Assembly: GCF_000832305.1 (NCBI RefSeq)
Contig: NZ_CP010536.1
Coordinates: 372,001-436,000, forward strand
DNA length: 64,000 nucleotides
Reading direction: 5' to 3'
Origin: Cupriavidus basilensis
GTDB lineage: Bacteria > Pseudomonadota > Gammaproteobacteria > Burkholderiales > Burkholderiaceae
Shown here piece after piece: positions 54,415-63,879 of this stretch (the first letter of the stretch is position 1; every line of letters starts with the position of its first letter). The translations under genes were made by a program, and so were the position numbers. Below the pieces are notes generated by a model. That model worked only from the letters and a program-made list of their open reading frames with translations, was not told the DNA's origin and made no database searches.

Positions 54415-54627
54415 GTGGATGAGATGAAGGACGCGGTCAAGCGCAAGATGTCATTCGCGCAGACGCTGCGCGCGGTGTTCTGGTCGTTTATCGGCCTGCG
54501 CAAGGGCAGCGAGCATGAGCGCGACATGGCACAACTCAACCCGGTCCATGTGATCATTGCCGGCCTGATCGGGGTAGCCATCCTGATCGCGGTGCTGATC
54601 ACGGTCGTGCGTGTGGTGGTAGGGTGA
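54415..54627 (+). CDS. DUF2970 small membrane protein
   Basis: This is a 70-residue protein with one C-terminal helix (VHVIIAGLIGVAILIAVLITVVRVVVG) after a basic N-terminus SFAQTLRAVFWSFIGLRKGSEHERDMAQL, the DUF2970 pattern. It lies between ctaG and ctaE, its usual place in beta-proteobacteria. The function is unknown; an accessory role in oxidase assembly is inferred. Confidence 0.88.
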   Translation: MDEMKDAVKRKMSFAQTLRAVFWSFIGLRKGSEHERDMAQLNPVHVIIAGLIGVAILIAVLITVVRVVVG

Positions 54628-54762
54628 GGCCATGCAGCGCAAAGCACGGGCAGGGCAGGAGTAAGTAAAAAGAGCAGGGCAAAAGCATGCCGCCGGCCTT
54701 GTCAGGGCTGGATGTGCGGATAACGATTACTGAATCAGAGACTCTGAGCTGGAGAAAAAAGA

Positions 54763-55623
54763 ATGAGTGCGAACCGCGCAAACGCTCCGTACTACTTCGT
54801 ACCGGGCCCCTCGCGCCATCCGATCACGGCTAGCTTTGGCTTGCTGCTGACGGCTGGGGGTGCTGCTGGCTGGGTAAACGGGCAGACCTGGGGGCCTTAC
54901 CTGTGCGGCCTGGGCCTGCTGTGGTTCCTGTTCGTGCTCAAGAGCTGGTTCGGCGAGGCGATCAACGAATCCGAGACGGGCAAGTACGGCAAGAACATCG
55001 ACCTGTCCTTCCGCTGGTCGATGGGCTGGTTCATCTTCTCCGAGGTGATGTTCTTCGCGGCGTTCTTCGGCGCGCTGTTCTACGCCCGCAACATCGCCAT
55101 GCCGTGGCTCGGCGACCTGAACAACAAGATCCTGTGGCCCGACTTCGCCGCCGTATGGCCGAACCTCGGACCGGCCGGCGTCGTGGAAAGCTTCCAGACC
55201 ATGGGCCCGTGGCCGATCCCCACGATCAACACCGCTCTGCTGCTGATGTCCGGCGTGACGCTGACCTGGGCGCACCATGCGCTGCTGGCCAACAAGCGTA
55301 GCCAGCTGATTCAGGGCCTGGTGCTGACCATCCTGCTGGGCGCGGTCTTCATGTGCTTCCAGGTGTACGAATACCACCACGCGTATTCGGAGCTGAACCT
55401 CAAGCTGACCTCGGGCATCTACGGTTCCACCTTCTTCCTGCTGACCGGCTTCCACGGTTTCCACGTGACGCTCGGCGCGATCATGCTGACGGTGGTGCTG
55501 GTGCGCGTGCTCAAGGGCCAGTTGACGCCCGATCATCACTTCGCATTCGAAGGCGCCGCCTGGTACTGGCACTTCGTCGACGTGGTGTGGCTGTTCCTCT
55601 ACATCGTGGTGTACTGGCTGTAA
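54763..55623 (+). CDS. ctaE: Cytochrome c oxidase subunit III
   Basis: This is the non-catalytic core subunit, 286 residues with seven helices. It has YYFVPGPSRHPITASFGLLL, RWSMGWFIFSEVMFFAAFFGALFYAR (conserved Glu), GPWPIPTINTALLLMSGVTLTWAHHAL, LTGFHGFHVTLGAIML and WYWHFVDVVWLFLYIVVYWL at the end. It lies in the oxidase cluster 135 bp after the DUF2970 gene. Confidence 0.96.
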   Translation: MSANRANAPYYFVPGPSRHPITASFGLLLTAGGAAGWVNGQTWGPYLCGLGLLWFLFVLKSWFGEAINESETGKYGKNIDLSFRWSMGWFIFSEVMFFAAFFGALFYARNIAMPWLGDLNNKILWPDFAAVWPNLGPAGVVESFQTMGPWPIPTINTALLLMSGVTLTWAHHALLANKRSQLIQGLVLTILLGAVFMCFQVYEYHHAYSELNLKLTSGIYGSTFFLLTGFHGFHVTLGAIMLTVVLVRVLKGQLTPDHHFAFEGAAWYWHFVDVVWLFLYIVVYWL

Positions 55624-55697
55624 GACACCCGATTGCAGTGCCCGCCGGCCACGCCGGCGGCATCGCGGGGGAGGTTCTCCTCCTTCGCGAGGAACAA

Positions 55698-55749
55698 CAA
55701 AAAACAAGCGCCGCAGGGGAAGTAGCCAGCCTGCGGCGCTTGTTTTTTG
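55698..55749. terminator. Bidirectional terminator with a perfect 20-bp stem
   Basis: The arms at 55698-55717 and 55730-55749 are exact complements (CAAAAAACAAGCGCCGCAGG and its partner) around a 12-base loop. A-runs and T-runs sit at the base on both sides, so it can stop ctaE transcripts and those of the opposing small membrane-protein gene. Confidence 0.9.
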
Positions 55750-55798
55750 TGGTTTGAACCTGGCGCAGCCGGGCCGCGCCGGTTTCAGGGCGCCAGCT

Positions 55799-56008
55799 TC
55801 AGGGCGCCATGCGGATGCCCGTGCTCTGTATCCATCCCATCCAGTGCGAGAACAGGATGAAGACGAACAGGGCCACCGAGAAGCCGACCCGGAACATCAG
55901 CGAGCGCATCATGTTTGGCGTCCCGCCGCGGTCGCGCATCATGAAGAACAGGGCGGAGGCCAGGCTACCGATGATGAGGAAGAACGCGATGAGGATGACG
56001 ATGCGCAT
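55799..56008 (-). CDS. Twin transmembrane protein (DUF2909)
   Basis: This 69-residue protein has two helices, IVILIAFFLIIGSLASALFFMM and FRVGFSVALFVFILFSHWMGWI, joined by DRGGTPNMMRSLM. This matches the small twin-helix family found next to cytochrome oxidase genes. It is the only minus-strand gene inside the cluster and lies back-to-back with the SURF1 gene. Function unknown. Confidence 0.85.
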   Translation of the reverse strand: MRIVILIAFFLIIGSLASALFFMMRDRGGTPNMMRSLMFRVGFSVALFVFILFSHWMGWIQSTGIRMAP

Positions 56009-56104
56009 GGAGGGCCCGCAAGCGCGGGGTCTGCTAGGGATAGAGTGCCATTATCGCATCGGAGCGCGTGGCAACGCCCTCGGGAAATGCCAGGGAGGCC
56101 GCAC

Positions 56105-56848
56105 GTGAAGCTGTGGCGCGCACTGAGCCCGCTGCCCACCGTTGCCGCGCTGGTGGTGATCGCAGTCACCTGTGCCTTGGGCAACTGGCAACTGAATCGG
56201 GCCCACGAAAAAGTGGCGCGGGCCGCGCGCCTTGAGGCGCTGGCCGCCCAGCCGTCGCTGGAGATCGGGCGCAGCCTGTTGGGGGGCGCGACGGCGGAGC
56301 GGCGCGTGCACGTGCGCGGGCGCTTCGATGCAGCGCATACGGTTTTGCTGGACAATCGCCCCCACGGCAACGGCACCGACAGCCGTGCCGGATTCATGGT
56401 GCTGACGCCGCTGCGGGTTGCCGGGGGCGATGCGGCTGCGCCGGCCGTGCTGGTGCTGCGCGGCTGGCTGCCGCGCGATGCGCAGGATCGCACCCATATT
56501 GCGCCGTTCCCGACGCCGCAAGGCGAGGTGGAACTGGACGGCACCGCGCTGGCGACCGTGCCCAGGGTCTTCAGCCTGGGCCGGGGCGCGAATGCCGAGG
56601 CCGGCCAGAAGATTCGCCAGAATGTCGATCTCGCCGCTTATGCATCGGAGCTTGGCGTGCCTCTGCAACCCTTTGTGCTGGAACAGCGCAACGACAACGG
56701 CGACGGGCTGGCGCGCGACTGGGCGCCAGCGGACATCGGCGCGGATCGCCACTATGGTTATGCCTTTCAGTGGTTCGGGCTGGCGGCGCTGACTCTGGTG
56801 CTGCTGGTGGCGTTGAGCTGGCGGCGCGCTGCCAGCATGACGGCTTGA
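56105..56848 (+). CDS. SURF1 family cytochrome oxidase biogenesis protein
   Basis: This membrane protein with a helix at each end delivers haem a to subunit I. The 247 residues start at a GTG six bases after GGGAGG. The first helix LPTVAALVVIAVTCALGNWQLNRAHEK carries the family GxWQ motif, the middle has RVHVRGRFDAAHTVLLDNRPHGNG, and the C-terminus HYGYAFQWFGLAALTLVLLVAL is the second helix. Confidence 0.9.
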   Translation: MKLWRALSPLPTVAALVVIAVTCALGNWQLNRAHEKVARAARLEALAAQPSLEIGRSLLGGATAERRVHVRGRFDAAHTVLLDNRPHGNGTDSRAGFMVLTPLRVAGGDAAAPAVLVLRGWLPRDAQDRTHIAPFPTPQGEVELDGTALATVPRVFSLGRGANAEAGQKIRQNVDLAAYASELGVPLQPFVLEQRNDNGDGLARDWAPADIGADRHYGYAFQWFGLAALTLVLLVALSWRRAASMTA

Positions 56849-56957
56849 GCATTCTCGGGGGTGGCACCCGCATCACCCACGAACCACAGCGGCGCGTTGC
56901 GGTCAGAAGAGCGCAACCGCCCCTAACGACAGACAGACGACAGACAGACGAAACACT

Positions 56958-57614
56958 ATGCAACAGCCAGATCCCGCTTCGGCCCAGGCCGCCCGCGCCG
57001 CGCCGCAAGACTCGCGCATCGACGCCCGCACCCGTCGCGGCCGCATCCAGATGCTGCTGCTTCTGCTGGTGTGCGCTTCACCTGTCATCGCTTCCTACCT
57101 GACGTACTACGTGTTCAAGCCGGCGGGCGGTTCCACCAACTACGGCACGTTGATAGAGCCGCAGCGCCCCATGCCCGCGATACAGATCGGCAACGAGCGT
57201 GCCGAGTCCGTGCCGCTGGATAGTTTCAAGGGCAAGTGGCTGCTGGTGATGGCGGATGGCGCGGCGTGCGACGAAGCCTGCGCCAGGAAACTGTTCACCA
57301 TCCGCCAGATCCGCGCGGGGCAGGGCCAGGACCGCGAGCGCATCGTGCCGGTGTGGTTGATCAGTGACGAAGGCCCGATCGATTCCCGCCTGTCGGCTGC
57401 CTACAACGAGCCCTATGCCGGCGTGCGCTTCCTGCGTGCCAACCGGGAGGCCATGCAGAAATGGCTGCCGGCGGAACCGGGTGCCCGGATCGAGGACAGC
57501 CTGTTCCTGATCGACCCGCTGGGCAACCTGATGATGCGCTTCCCCAAGGAGCCGGACCCCAAGAAGATGAGTTCCGACCTGAAGAAGCTGCTCAAGTACT
57601 CTCACATCGGGTGA
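56958..57614 (+). CDS. Sco-like thioredoxin-fold protein of the oxidase cluster
   Basis: This is a membrane-anchored periplasmic protein of 218 residues. It has one N-terminal helix (IQMLLLLLVCASPVIASYLTYYVF) followed by a thioredoxin-like domain with GKWLLVMADGAACDEACARKLFTIRQIR, whose CxxxC resembles the Sco copper site, and DSLFLIDPLGNLMMRFP. The Sco histidine, found as DHSAGSYVFD in the sco gene of this window, is missing; EDSLFLIDP replaces it. It lies seven bases before ctaA. A thiol-redox role on CuA or its chaperone is inferred. Confidence 0.75.
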   Translation: MQQPDPASAQAARAAPQDSRIDARTRRGRIQMLLLLLVCASPVIASYLTYYVFKPAGGSTNYGTLIEPQRPMPAIQIGNERAESVPLDSFKGKWLLVMADGAACDEACARKLFTIRQIRAGQGQDRERIVPVWLISDEGPIDSRLSAAYNEPYAGVRFLRANREAMQKWLPAEPGARIEDSLFLIDPLGNLMMRFPKEPDPKKMSSDLKKLLKYSHIG

Positions 57615-57621
57615 GGCGCGC

Positions 57622-58725
57622 ATGCTGCTCCAACTCGCCATCATCGGCGTCCTGATCGCGCTGTTCCCCTTGAGCTACGTGCTGGTCAAAGGGGATCGCA
57701 ACAAGTACCGCAAGCTGGTCTGGATCACCGCCTTCCTGACGCTGGACCTGATCATGTTCGGCAGCTTCACGCGGCTGACGGACTCCGGCCTGGGCTGCCC
57801 TGACTGGCCGGGTTGCTATGGCCACTCCAACCCGCACGCGGCGCAGGAGCCGATCCGCGCCGCCGAGACGGCCTTGCCTAGCGGGCCCGTGACCATCACC
57901 AAGGCGTGGATCGAGATGGTCCACCGGTACTTCGCCATGGCGGTCGGCGTGCTGATCATCACACTGATGGTGCTGGCCTGGGTCAAGCGGCGCGAGCTCA
58001 AGCAGTCGCCCTGGTTCGCCACCGGGGTGCTTTTGCTGGTGTGCGTGCAGGGCGCGTTCGGGGCCTTTACGGTCACGCTCAAGCTGCAGCCCATCATTGT
58101 GGTCACGCACCTGATGCTTGGCATGAGCCTGCTGGCGGCGTTGATCTGGCTGGGCTCGCGCAACGATCCACCCTTGCGGGTAGCGCCGCAGGCGGCCGGG
58201 CTGCGCTGGCCGGCGCGCATCGCGCTGGCCTTGCTGGTGCTGCAGATCTTCCTGGGCGGCTGGGTGAGCACTAACTATGCCGTGCTGGCGTGTACCGACT
58301 TTCCGCTATGCAACGGTCAGCTCGTGCCGGACATGGACTTCCACCACGGCTTCACGTTGTGGCGCCAGCTTGGCATGACCGCCGACGGCGACTACATCCC
58401 GCACTCGGCCCTGGTGGCGATCCATTGGGTGCATCGCGGTTTTGCCTTCGTTGTGCTGGCTTTCCTGGCCTGGTTCGGGCTGCAGGCACGCCGCCATGGC
58501 GGCCTTGCGCGCAGCGCGGGCTGGTTGCTGGGCTTTCTCGCGCTGCAACTGGCCACCGGCCTGTCGAACATCGTGTTCGACTGGCCGCTGGGCGCCGCGG
58601 TGGCGCATAACGGCGGCGCGGCGGTCTTGCTGCTGCTCCTGGTTCGCCTCAACTACAATATAGGGCTCGCGGCCCGGTCCGCTGACATTGCTACCGACGT
58701 GCCGGCCGCCGCGCGCGCCACATGA
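57622..58725 (+). CDS. ctaA: Haem A synthase (COX15/CtaA)
   Basis: This eight-helix membrane enzyme oxidises the C8 methyl of haem O to make haem A. The 367-residue protein has [36 protein letters not shown] with a His ligand, [30 protein letters not shown] and [19 protein letters not shown], all diagnostic of COX15. It overlaps ctaB by four bases (ATGA). Confidence 0.95.
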   Translation: MLLQLAIIGVLIALFPLSYVLVKGDRNKYRKLVWITAFLTLDLIMFGSFTRLTDSGLGCPDWPGCYGHSNPHAAQEPIRAAETALPSGPVTITKAWIEMVHRYFAMAVGVLIITLMVLAWVKRRELKQSPWFATGVLLLVCVQGAFGAFTVTLKLQPIIVVTHLMLGMSLLAALIWLGSRNDPPLRVAPQAAGLRWPARIALALLVLQIFLGGWVSTNYAVLACTDFPLCNGQLVPDMDFHHGFTLWRQLGMTADGDYIPHSALVAIHWVHRGFAFVVLAFLAWFGLQARRHGGLARSAGWLLGFLALQLATGLSNIVFDWPLGAAVAHNGGAAVLLLLLVRLNYNIGLAARSADIATDVPAAARAT

Positions 58726-59657
58726 AAGACAAGAACTCCCCAGTGGTTACAGCTACCCACACACATCCCCTCGGACGGGTTCGCCACCTGGTCCGCCAGT
58801 ACGCCGCCCTGACCAAGCCACGGGTGACGCAGCTTGCCGTCTTCTGCGCCATCATCGGCATGTTCCTCGCCACGCCCGGCATGGTGCCGTGGCCGGTGCT
58901 GATCGGCGGTGCCGCCGGCATCTGGCTGTTGGCGGGTGCCGCTTTCGCCATCAACTGCCTGGTGGAGCAGAAGGTTGATGCGCTGATGCGCCGCACCGCG
59001 TGGCGCCCGTCGGCCACCGGCGAGATCACCACCATCCAGACGCTGGTGTTCTCCGCCGTGCTGGGCGGGGCAGGGATGTGGCTGCTGCACGTCTACACCA
59101 ACGACCTGACCATGTGGCTGACCGTGGCCACCTTCGTTGGCTACGCCGTGGTGTACACCATCCTGCTCAAGCCGGCCACGCCGCAGAACATCGTCATCGG
59201 CGGCCTGTCCGGCGCCATGCCGCCGGCGCTTGGCTGGGCAGCGGTTGCGGGCGACCTGCCGGCGGAAGCCTGGTTCCTGGTGCTGATCATCTTCACGTGG
59301 ACGCCGCCGCACTTCTGGGCCCTGGCCCTGTATCGCCGCGCCGACTACGCCAAGTCCGGCCTGCCGATGCTGCCGGTGACGCACGGCGAGCGCTTCACGC
59401 TGCTGCATATCCTGCTGTACACGCTTATCATGATCGCGGCCACGCTGCTGCCATTCGTGTACGGTATGTGCGGCTACATCTACCTGGCGGCCGCGCTGAT
59501 CCTGGGTGGCGGGTTCCTGGCCTACTCGTGGAAGATGTATCGCAACTACTCGGATGCGCTGGCGCAACGCACCTTCCGCTTCTCGATCCTGTATCTCTCG
59601 CTGCTGTTCGCCGCGCTGCTGGTCGATCACTACTTCAAGTTCCTGCCGCAGGCCTGA
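58722..59657 (+). CDS. ctaB: Protohaem IX farnesyltransferase (haem O synthase)
   Basis: This polytopic prenyltransferase adds a farnesyl group to haem B to make haem O, the substrate of CtaA. The 311 residues include [27 protein letters not shown], the first Asp-rich region [24 protein letters not shown], and the second, [32 protein letters not shown]. Coupled translation with ctaA is indicated by the four-base overlap. Confidence 0.96.
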   Translation: MKDKNSPVVTATHTHPLGRVRHLVRQYAALTKPRVTQLAVFCAIIGMFLATPGMVPWPVLIGGAAGIWLLAGAAFAINCLVEQKVDALMRRTAWRPSATGEITTIQTLVFSAVLGGAGMWLLHVYTNDLTMWLTVATFVGYAVVYTILLKPATPQNIVIGGLSGAMPPALGWAAVAGDLPAEAWFLVLIIFTWTPPHFWALALYRRADYAKSGLPMLPVTHGERFTLLHILLYTLIMIAATLLPFVYGMCGYIYLAAALILGGGFLAYSWKMYRNYSDALAQRTFRFSILYLSLLFAALLVDHYFKFLPQA

Positions 59658-59805
59658 GCGGTGCATGCAGGCTTGCGGCATCTTGTCGCGGCCTGCGCGC
59701 GTGGCGGCCGCGATCGGCGATACTGCGTGTCATCTGTTAATGTGACCTTGTCGCGCCTAGCCGCCTGCCGGGCGGCGCCGGCTCGCCAACACCACCCGAA
59801 CTCGC

Positions 59806-60432
59806 ATGCCCAACCACTTCCCTTCAGGCTCCCTCCCCACCTTCGCGGCCTTCCGCCGGTTTTGCCTGCTGGCCCTGTGCGCGCTGCTGCTGGCGGCATG
59901 CGGCCAGCAGAAGGCTTCCTTCAAGAACGTCGATATCACCGGCGGCAGTGAGTTCGGCAAGGACTTCGTCCTTACCGACCACAATGGCAAGGTGCGCTCC
60001 ATTGGCGACTTCAAGGGCAAGGCGGTAGTGATGTTCTTCGGCTATACGCATTGCCCTGACGTGTGCCCGACCACCATGGCCGAGCTCAAGGCGGTGATGG
60101 AACAACTGGGGCCGGACGCCGACAAGGTGCAGGTGCTGTTCGTTACGGTGGATCCGGAGCGTGATACGCAGGCGCTGCTGGCGCAGTATGTGCCGGCCTT
60201 CGATCCGCGCTTCCTGGGCATGCGCCCGGCCGACGACGCCGCGCTGCAGAAGGTTGCGAAGGACTTCAAGGTCTTCTATGCCAAGGTGCCGGGTACCTCC
60301 CCGAACAACTACACCATGGATCACTCGGCGGGCAGCTATGTGTTCGACCCGAGCGGCAAGCTGCGCCTGTTTATCCGCCACGGCCAGGGGCCGGAGCCGA
60401 TCGTGCATGACCTCAAGCAACTGCTGTCCTGA
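59806..60432 (+). CDS. sco: SCO1/SenC family copper chaperone
   Basis: This lipoprotein-type copper chaperone assembles the CuA site. The 208 residues have a signal ending LLLAAC, a lipobox, and the thioredoxin fold with copper ligands in FFGYTHCPDVCPTTMAEL and His in YTMDHSAGSYVFDPSGKLRLFIRH. It is the last gene of the oxidase cluster and convergent with rpoH. Confidence 0.94.
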   Translation: MPNHFPSGSLPTFAAFRRFCLLALCALLLAACGQQKASFKNVDITGGSEFGKDFVLTDHNGKVRSIGDFKGKAVVMFFGYTHCPDVCPTTMAELKAVMEQLGPDADKVQVLFVTVDPERDTQALLAQYVPAFDPRFLGMRPADDAALQKVAKDFKVFYAKVPGTSPNNYTMDHSAGSYVFDPSGKLRLFIRHGQGPEPIVHDLKQLLS

Positions 60433-60473
60433 TGCGGTCATGAGGCGGGCAGCCGGCGCGAAGCCGGCAGGCA

Positions 60474-60508
60474 AAATAAAACAGGGCCGGTCGCGAGACC
60501 GGCCCTGT
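60474..60508 (-). terminator. Intrinsic terminator of rpoH
   Basis: ACAGGGCCGGTC and GACCGGCCCTGT form a 12-pair stem around a four-base loop. On the minus strand it is followed by TTTTATTTT. On the plus strand the trailing sequence is less T-rich but may help end the oxidase transcript. Confidence 0.88.
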
Positions 60509-60531
60509 TCTACTTCTGGCGCACTTAAGCC

Positions 60532-61461
60532 TCAGGCAAAGGCCTGCAGCGCACCCTTCATCTTCTTCATCGCCGCGGTTTCGATCTGGCGGATGCGTTC
60601 GGCGGAGACGCCGAATTCGTCAGCCAGTTCGTGCAGCGTGGAGCCGCCCGAGCCGTCGTCGTTGACCTGCAGCCAGCGCGCCTCGATGATGCGGCGGCTA
60701 CGCTCGTCGAGCTTGGACAGTGCTTCTTCCAGGCCTTGCACCTGCAGGCGGTCGTGGCGCTGCGCCTCGATCACGCGGGTAGGCTCGTTGTGGTTGTCGG
60801 CCAGGTAGGCAATGGGCGCGAAGTCCTCTTCGCCATCGTCGATCTGCCCTTCGAGCGCCAGGTCGCCGCCCGACAGGCGGGTTTCCATCTCCATCACTTC
60901 TTCCGGCTTGACGTTCAGTTCGCGCGCAACCGCGTCGATCTGTTCCGGCGTGAAGGTATGGGCACCCTGCTTGTGGCTGCGCAGGTTGAAGAACAGCTTG
61001 CGCTGAGCCTTGGTGGTAGCCACCTTGACCATGCGCCAGTTCTTCAGCACGTATTCGTGGATCTCGGCCTTGATCCAGTGCATCGCATACGACACCAGCC
61101 GCACGCCCTGATCCGGGTCGAAGCGCTTCACGGCCTTCATCAGGCCGATATTGCCTTCCTGAATCAGGTCTGCGTGGGGCAGGCCATAGCCGAGGTACTG
61201 GCGCGCAATGGAGACGACCAGGCGCAGGTGCGACAGCACCATGCGGCGCGCCGCATCGACCGAGTCGTGCTCGCGCAACTCGCGCGCGAGCCGCTGCTCT
61301 TCCTCGGGGGTAAGCAGGGGAATACGGTGGACAGCCTGGATATAGCTGTCGATATTTCCCAGTGTTCCGGGAAAAGTCAGCGCAAACGTCCCGGCGCCCT
61401 GTGGCACCGCAGGCAGACGGTTGGTCATTTGGGTCTGGTCAGCAGATAGGACTGCGTTCAC
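60532..61461 (-). CDS. rpoH: RNA polymerase heat-shock sigma factor (sigma-32)
   Basis: This sigma factor directs transcription of chaperone and protease genes. The 309-residue protein has region 1.2 SYIQAVHRIPLLTPEEEQRLARELREHD, the region 2 core HLRLVVSIARQYLGYGLPHADLIQEGNIGLMKAVKRFDPDQGVRLVSYAMHWIKAEIHEYVLKNWRMVKVATTKAQRKLFFNLR, in which the segment after WRMVK is the RpoH box, and region 4 STLHELADEFGVSAERIRQIETAAMKKMK. The start is a GTG after AAAGGAG. A CIRCE element lies in the promoter region. Confidence 0.95.
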   Translation of the reverse strand: MNAVLSADQTQMTNRLPAVPQGAGTFALTFPGTLGNIDSYIQAVHRIPLLTPEEEQRLARELREHDSVDAARRMVLSHLRLVVSIARQYLGYGLPHADLIQEGNIGLMKAVKRFDPDQGVRLVSYAMHWIKAEIHEYVLKNWRMVKVATTKAQRKLFFNLRSHKQGAHTFTPEQIDAVARELNVKPEEVMEMETRLSGGDLALEGQIDDGEEDFAPIAYLADNHNEPTRVIEAQRHDRLQVQGLEEALSKLDERSRRIIEARWLQVNDDGSGGSTLHELADEFGVSAERIRQIETAAMKKMKGALQAFA

Positions 61462-61544
61462 TCGATTGCTCCTTTCGCATCCGGCGGGTGGGTTGCCCGC
61501 GTGTGCGGCCCTTTTGGGGGTCTCGCACTGCATTGCAACACATA

Positions 61545-61571
61545 TTAGCACTCAAGCCGGGGGACTGCTAA
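61545..61571. promoter_or_regulatory. CIRCE element (HrcA operator) upstream of rpoH
   Basis: TTAGCACTC-N9-GACTGCTAA matches the CIRCE consensus TTAGCACTC-N9-GAGTGCTAA with a single mismatch. It ends 84 bp upstream of the rpoH start codon. A minus-strand TAATAT at 61542-61547 overlaps its edge and may be the -10 box, so HrcA binding would cover the promoter. Confidence 0.85.
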
Positions 61572-61825
61572 CTTGGAGTGTCAATAGGGTTGATAGTTCC
61601 TGGTAATCGAATGGTTCTTCTACATAGTATTTTAATCCGACATCTTGCGGGATGTGACGAGGCCACTATCTCACGCGGGTGCGCGAACGATCCGACAATG
61701 ATTAGAGGGCCGCTGCCCCTGCCGGTTCTGTCGCCAGTTGAGATGCTGTGTTTCGCTAGCAGCTACACTCTTTTCATTTGTCTCAGTGGCGCTGAGCGCC
61801 AGCATTGACCAAACCGGGGAATATC

Positions 61826-62701
61826 ATGTCTGTCATCGAGCACTTGTTAAAGCCGCATACCCGTGACCTCGGCGACTTTGCCGTGAGCCGTCTGCTGCCC
61901 GCCGCGGCAACCCAGACTGTCGGCCCATTCATCTTCTTCGACCACATGGGCCCGGTCGCCATGCCGCCAGGGGAGGGCGCCGATGTGCGCCCACACCCCC
62001 ACATCGGCCTGGCCACGGTCACCTACCTGTTCGAGGGCGAGATCCTTCACCACGACAGCCTGGGCAGCAAACAGGTCATCAAGCCGGGTGACGTGAACTG
62101 GATGACGGCTGGCAAAGGCATCGCGCACTCGGAGCGCTCGCCCCAGTCCGCCCGCGATGCCGGGCCGCGCCTGCACGGCATCCAGACCTGGGTGGCGTTG
62201 CCCAAGGAGCACGAGAACGTCGAGCCGTCCTTTCATCACCATCCGGCCGCGACGCTGCCCAAGCTGGAGCGCCCCGGCGTACGCATGACGGTGATTGCGG
62301 GCGATGCGTTTGGCGCCGAGGCGCCGGTGAAGGTGTTCAGCCGCACGCTCTACGTAGCCATTGAGCTCGAGGCGGGCGCCAGCCTCGAGATTCCGGCGGA
62401 GCACGCCGAGCGCGGCGTCTACCCGGTGGATGGCACCATCGCCCTGGACGGCGAAGTGTTGCCCGAACGGCACCTGGCGGTGCTGGTGCCGGGCCAGCCT
62501 GTGACGTTGACGGCGCAGGTGGCGTCGCGCGTGATGCTGCTTGGCGGCGACCCGACCGACGGTCATCGCTTTATTTTCTGGAATTTCGTTGCCAGCACCA
62601 AGGAAGCGATCGAAGCAGCCTCCCAGCGCTGGGAGGATGACCAGTTCCCGCGCGTGCCGGGCGAGACCGATCGCATTCCGCTGCCACAGCGCAAGCGCTA
62701 A
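61826..62701 (+). CDS. Pirin family protein
   Basis: This is a bicupin metal-binding protein of 291 residues. The N-terminal cupin has the metal-binding pattern FIFFDHMGPVAMPPGEGADVRPHPHIGLATVTYLFEGEILHHDSLG, followed by PGDVNWMTAGKGIAHSER, the pirin signature with His and Glu ligands. Some pirins have quercetinase activity; others bind regulators, so the role is open. The ATG follows GGGGA. It is divergent from rpoH across 364 bp that holds the CIRCE site. Confidence 0.92.
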   Translation: MSVIEHLLKPHTRDLGDFAVSRLLPAAATQTVGPFIFFDHMGPVAMPPGEGADVRPHPHIGLATVTYLFEGEILHHDSLGSKQVIKPGDVNWMTAGKGIAHSERSPQSARDAGPRLHGIQTWVALPKEHENVEPSFHHHPAATLPKLERPGVRMTVIAGDAFGAEAPVKVFSRTLYVAIELEAGASLEIPAEHAERGVYPVDGTIALDGEVLPERHLAVLVPGQPVTLTAQVASRVMLLGGDPTDGHRFIFWNFVASTKEAIEAASQRWEDDQFPRVPGETDRIPLPQRKR

Positions 62702-62725
62702 AGGCGTCTGTCCGCCGGGCCACGC

Positions 62726-63754
62726 TCAGACCGGGCTGGCCCAAGCCACGCGCGTGCCTTGCTGCAGGCAGTCGCGGATGGCGTCGATCTGCGTGGCGAT
62801 CGGGGCAGGCACAGGCGCCTTGCCGTCCAGCACGAGGCGGATCCAGGCCGCAGTCTGGTCCACGTCATTGCCGGGCGGCAATTCCGGCACATCAACGATG
62901 GAGCCCGATGTCGGGTCGACCAAGGTGCGTTGATGCCCGTCGTGCAGCCAGTCGATGCGACTGTTGCGCCGGGCGTCCGCCACTACCTCGCCCTCGGTGC
63001 CTCGCGCCAGCAGCACATTGGCGGGCTCGTGCGAGAAATAATCGGTCAGGGTTTCGCGGTACTCGGGGTGGGTGTAGCTATAGAGCCGCAGCGCCTCGGC
63101 CGGGCCGTGCGCGCCCACCGGCTGCAACATCTTGACCACCGTATGCGCAGAGTTGCGCAAGCCGATCTGCATGCGCCTGTCCAGCATCCGGGCCAGCGCC
63201 GGCGACAGCACGTCGATCGGCAGCACGGCCAGCGGGCCGGGCTGGCCATCCTTGCTGCGCAACTGGGATTCGGCCTGCGCCACGGAGCTGCAAGGCGCGA
63301 TGCCCAGTGCCTCGAACAGCGAGATGCTGGTGACGCGCCCGTTGAACTGGCGGGAGCCGTGCACCAGCACCGGAATGCCCTCGCGCGCCAGAAGCAGCGC
63401 CAGCAACGGCACCAGGTTGGGCTGTTTGCGCGCGCCGTTGTAGCTGGGGATCGACACCACGACGCGGTCCGCCGGGCCGGCCAGCGGCAGGCAATGCGCA
63501 TGCGCGGCATCGAGCATCCCGGCCAGCTCGTGCGGGGCCTCGCCCTTGATGCGATAGGCCATCAGCACCGCGCCCAGCTCGATATCGGCCACGCGGCCTG
63601 CCAGCATGGCATCGAACAGCGCCTGGGCATCTTCGCGCGGCAGCGCGCGCGCGCCGTTGACGCCCCGGCCGATTTCCTTGATGTACTTCGCGGCAGCGAA
63701 GGCCGGGGCGGCAGGGGCAGCGGGGGAGGTGGGCGTGGTGGGCGTGGTGGTCAT
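62726..63754 (-). CDS. ybiB: YbiB-type anthranilate phosphoribosyltransferase-like DNA-binding protein
   Basis: This 342-residue protein has the TrpD fold (YIKEIGRGVNGARALPREDAQALFDAMLAGRVADIELGAVLMAYRIKGEA) but lacks the TrpD active-site loop; IPSYNGARKQPNLVPLLALLLAREGIPVLVHGS is instead characteristic of YbiB. E. coli YbiB binds nucleic acids and is LexA-regulated. An Ala/Pro/Thr-rich leader of about 20 residues precedes the fold. No LexA box is seen in front of this copy. Confidence 0.88.
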   Translation of the reverse strand: MTTTPTTPTSPAAPAAPAFAAAKYIKEIGRGVNGARALPREDAQALFDAMLAGRVADIELGAVLMAYRIKGEAPHELAGMLDAAHAHCLPLAGPADRVVVSIPSYNGARKQPNLVPLLALLLAREGIPVLVHGSRQFNGRVTSISLFEALGIAPCSSVAQAESQLRSKDGQPGPLAVLPIDVLSPALARMLDRRMQIGLRNSAHTVVKMLQPVGAHGPAEALRLYSYTHPEYRETLTDYFSHEPANVLLARGTEGEVVADARRNSRIDWLHDGHQRTLVDPTSGSIVDVPELPPGNDVDQTAAWIRLVLDGKAPVPAPIATQIDAIRDCLQQGTRVAWASPV

Positions 63755-63879
63755 GGCAGGTTGGGACTCTGTTGTTTGAAGTCCATGATAGCGGAGCGGG
63801 CCGGCCGTGCCCATGACAGGCGCGATGCCGGCTCGGCTTCGCCCCTGGCGCGGCAGTGGCGGGCCCGTCATCGCCCCGC

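Noticed and set aside
56925..56957. GACAGACA-type direct repeats before the Sco-like gene
   Set aside because: Short, imperfect and confined to about 30 bp; no regulatory pattern is recognisable.
61579..61584. Consensus -35 hexamer TTGACA upstream of rpoH on the minus strand
   Set aside because: The only good -10 candidate (TAATAT at 61542-61547) is 31 bases away, too far for a sigma-70 promoter pair.
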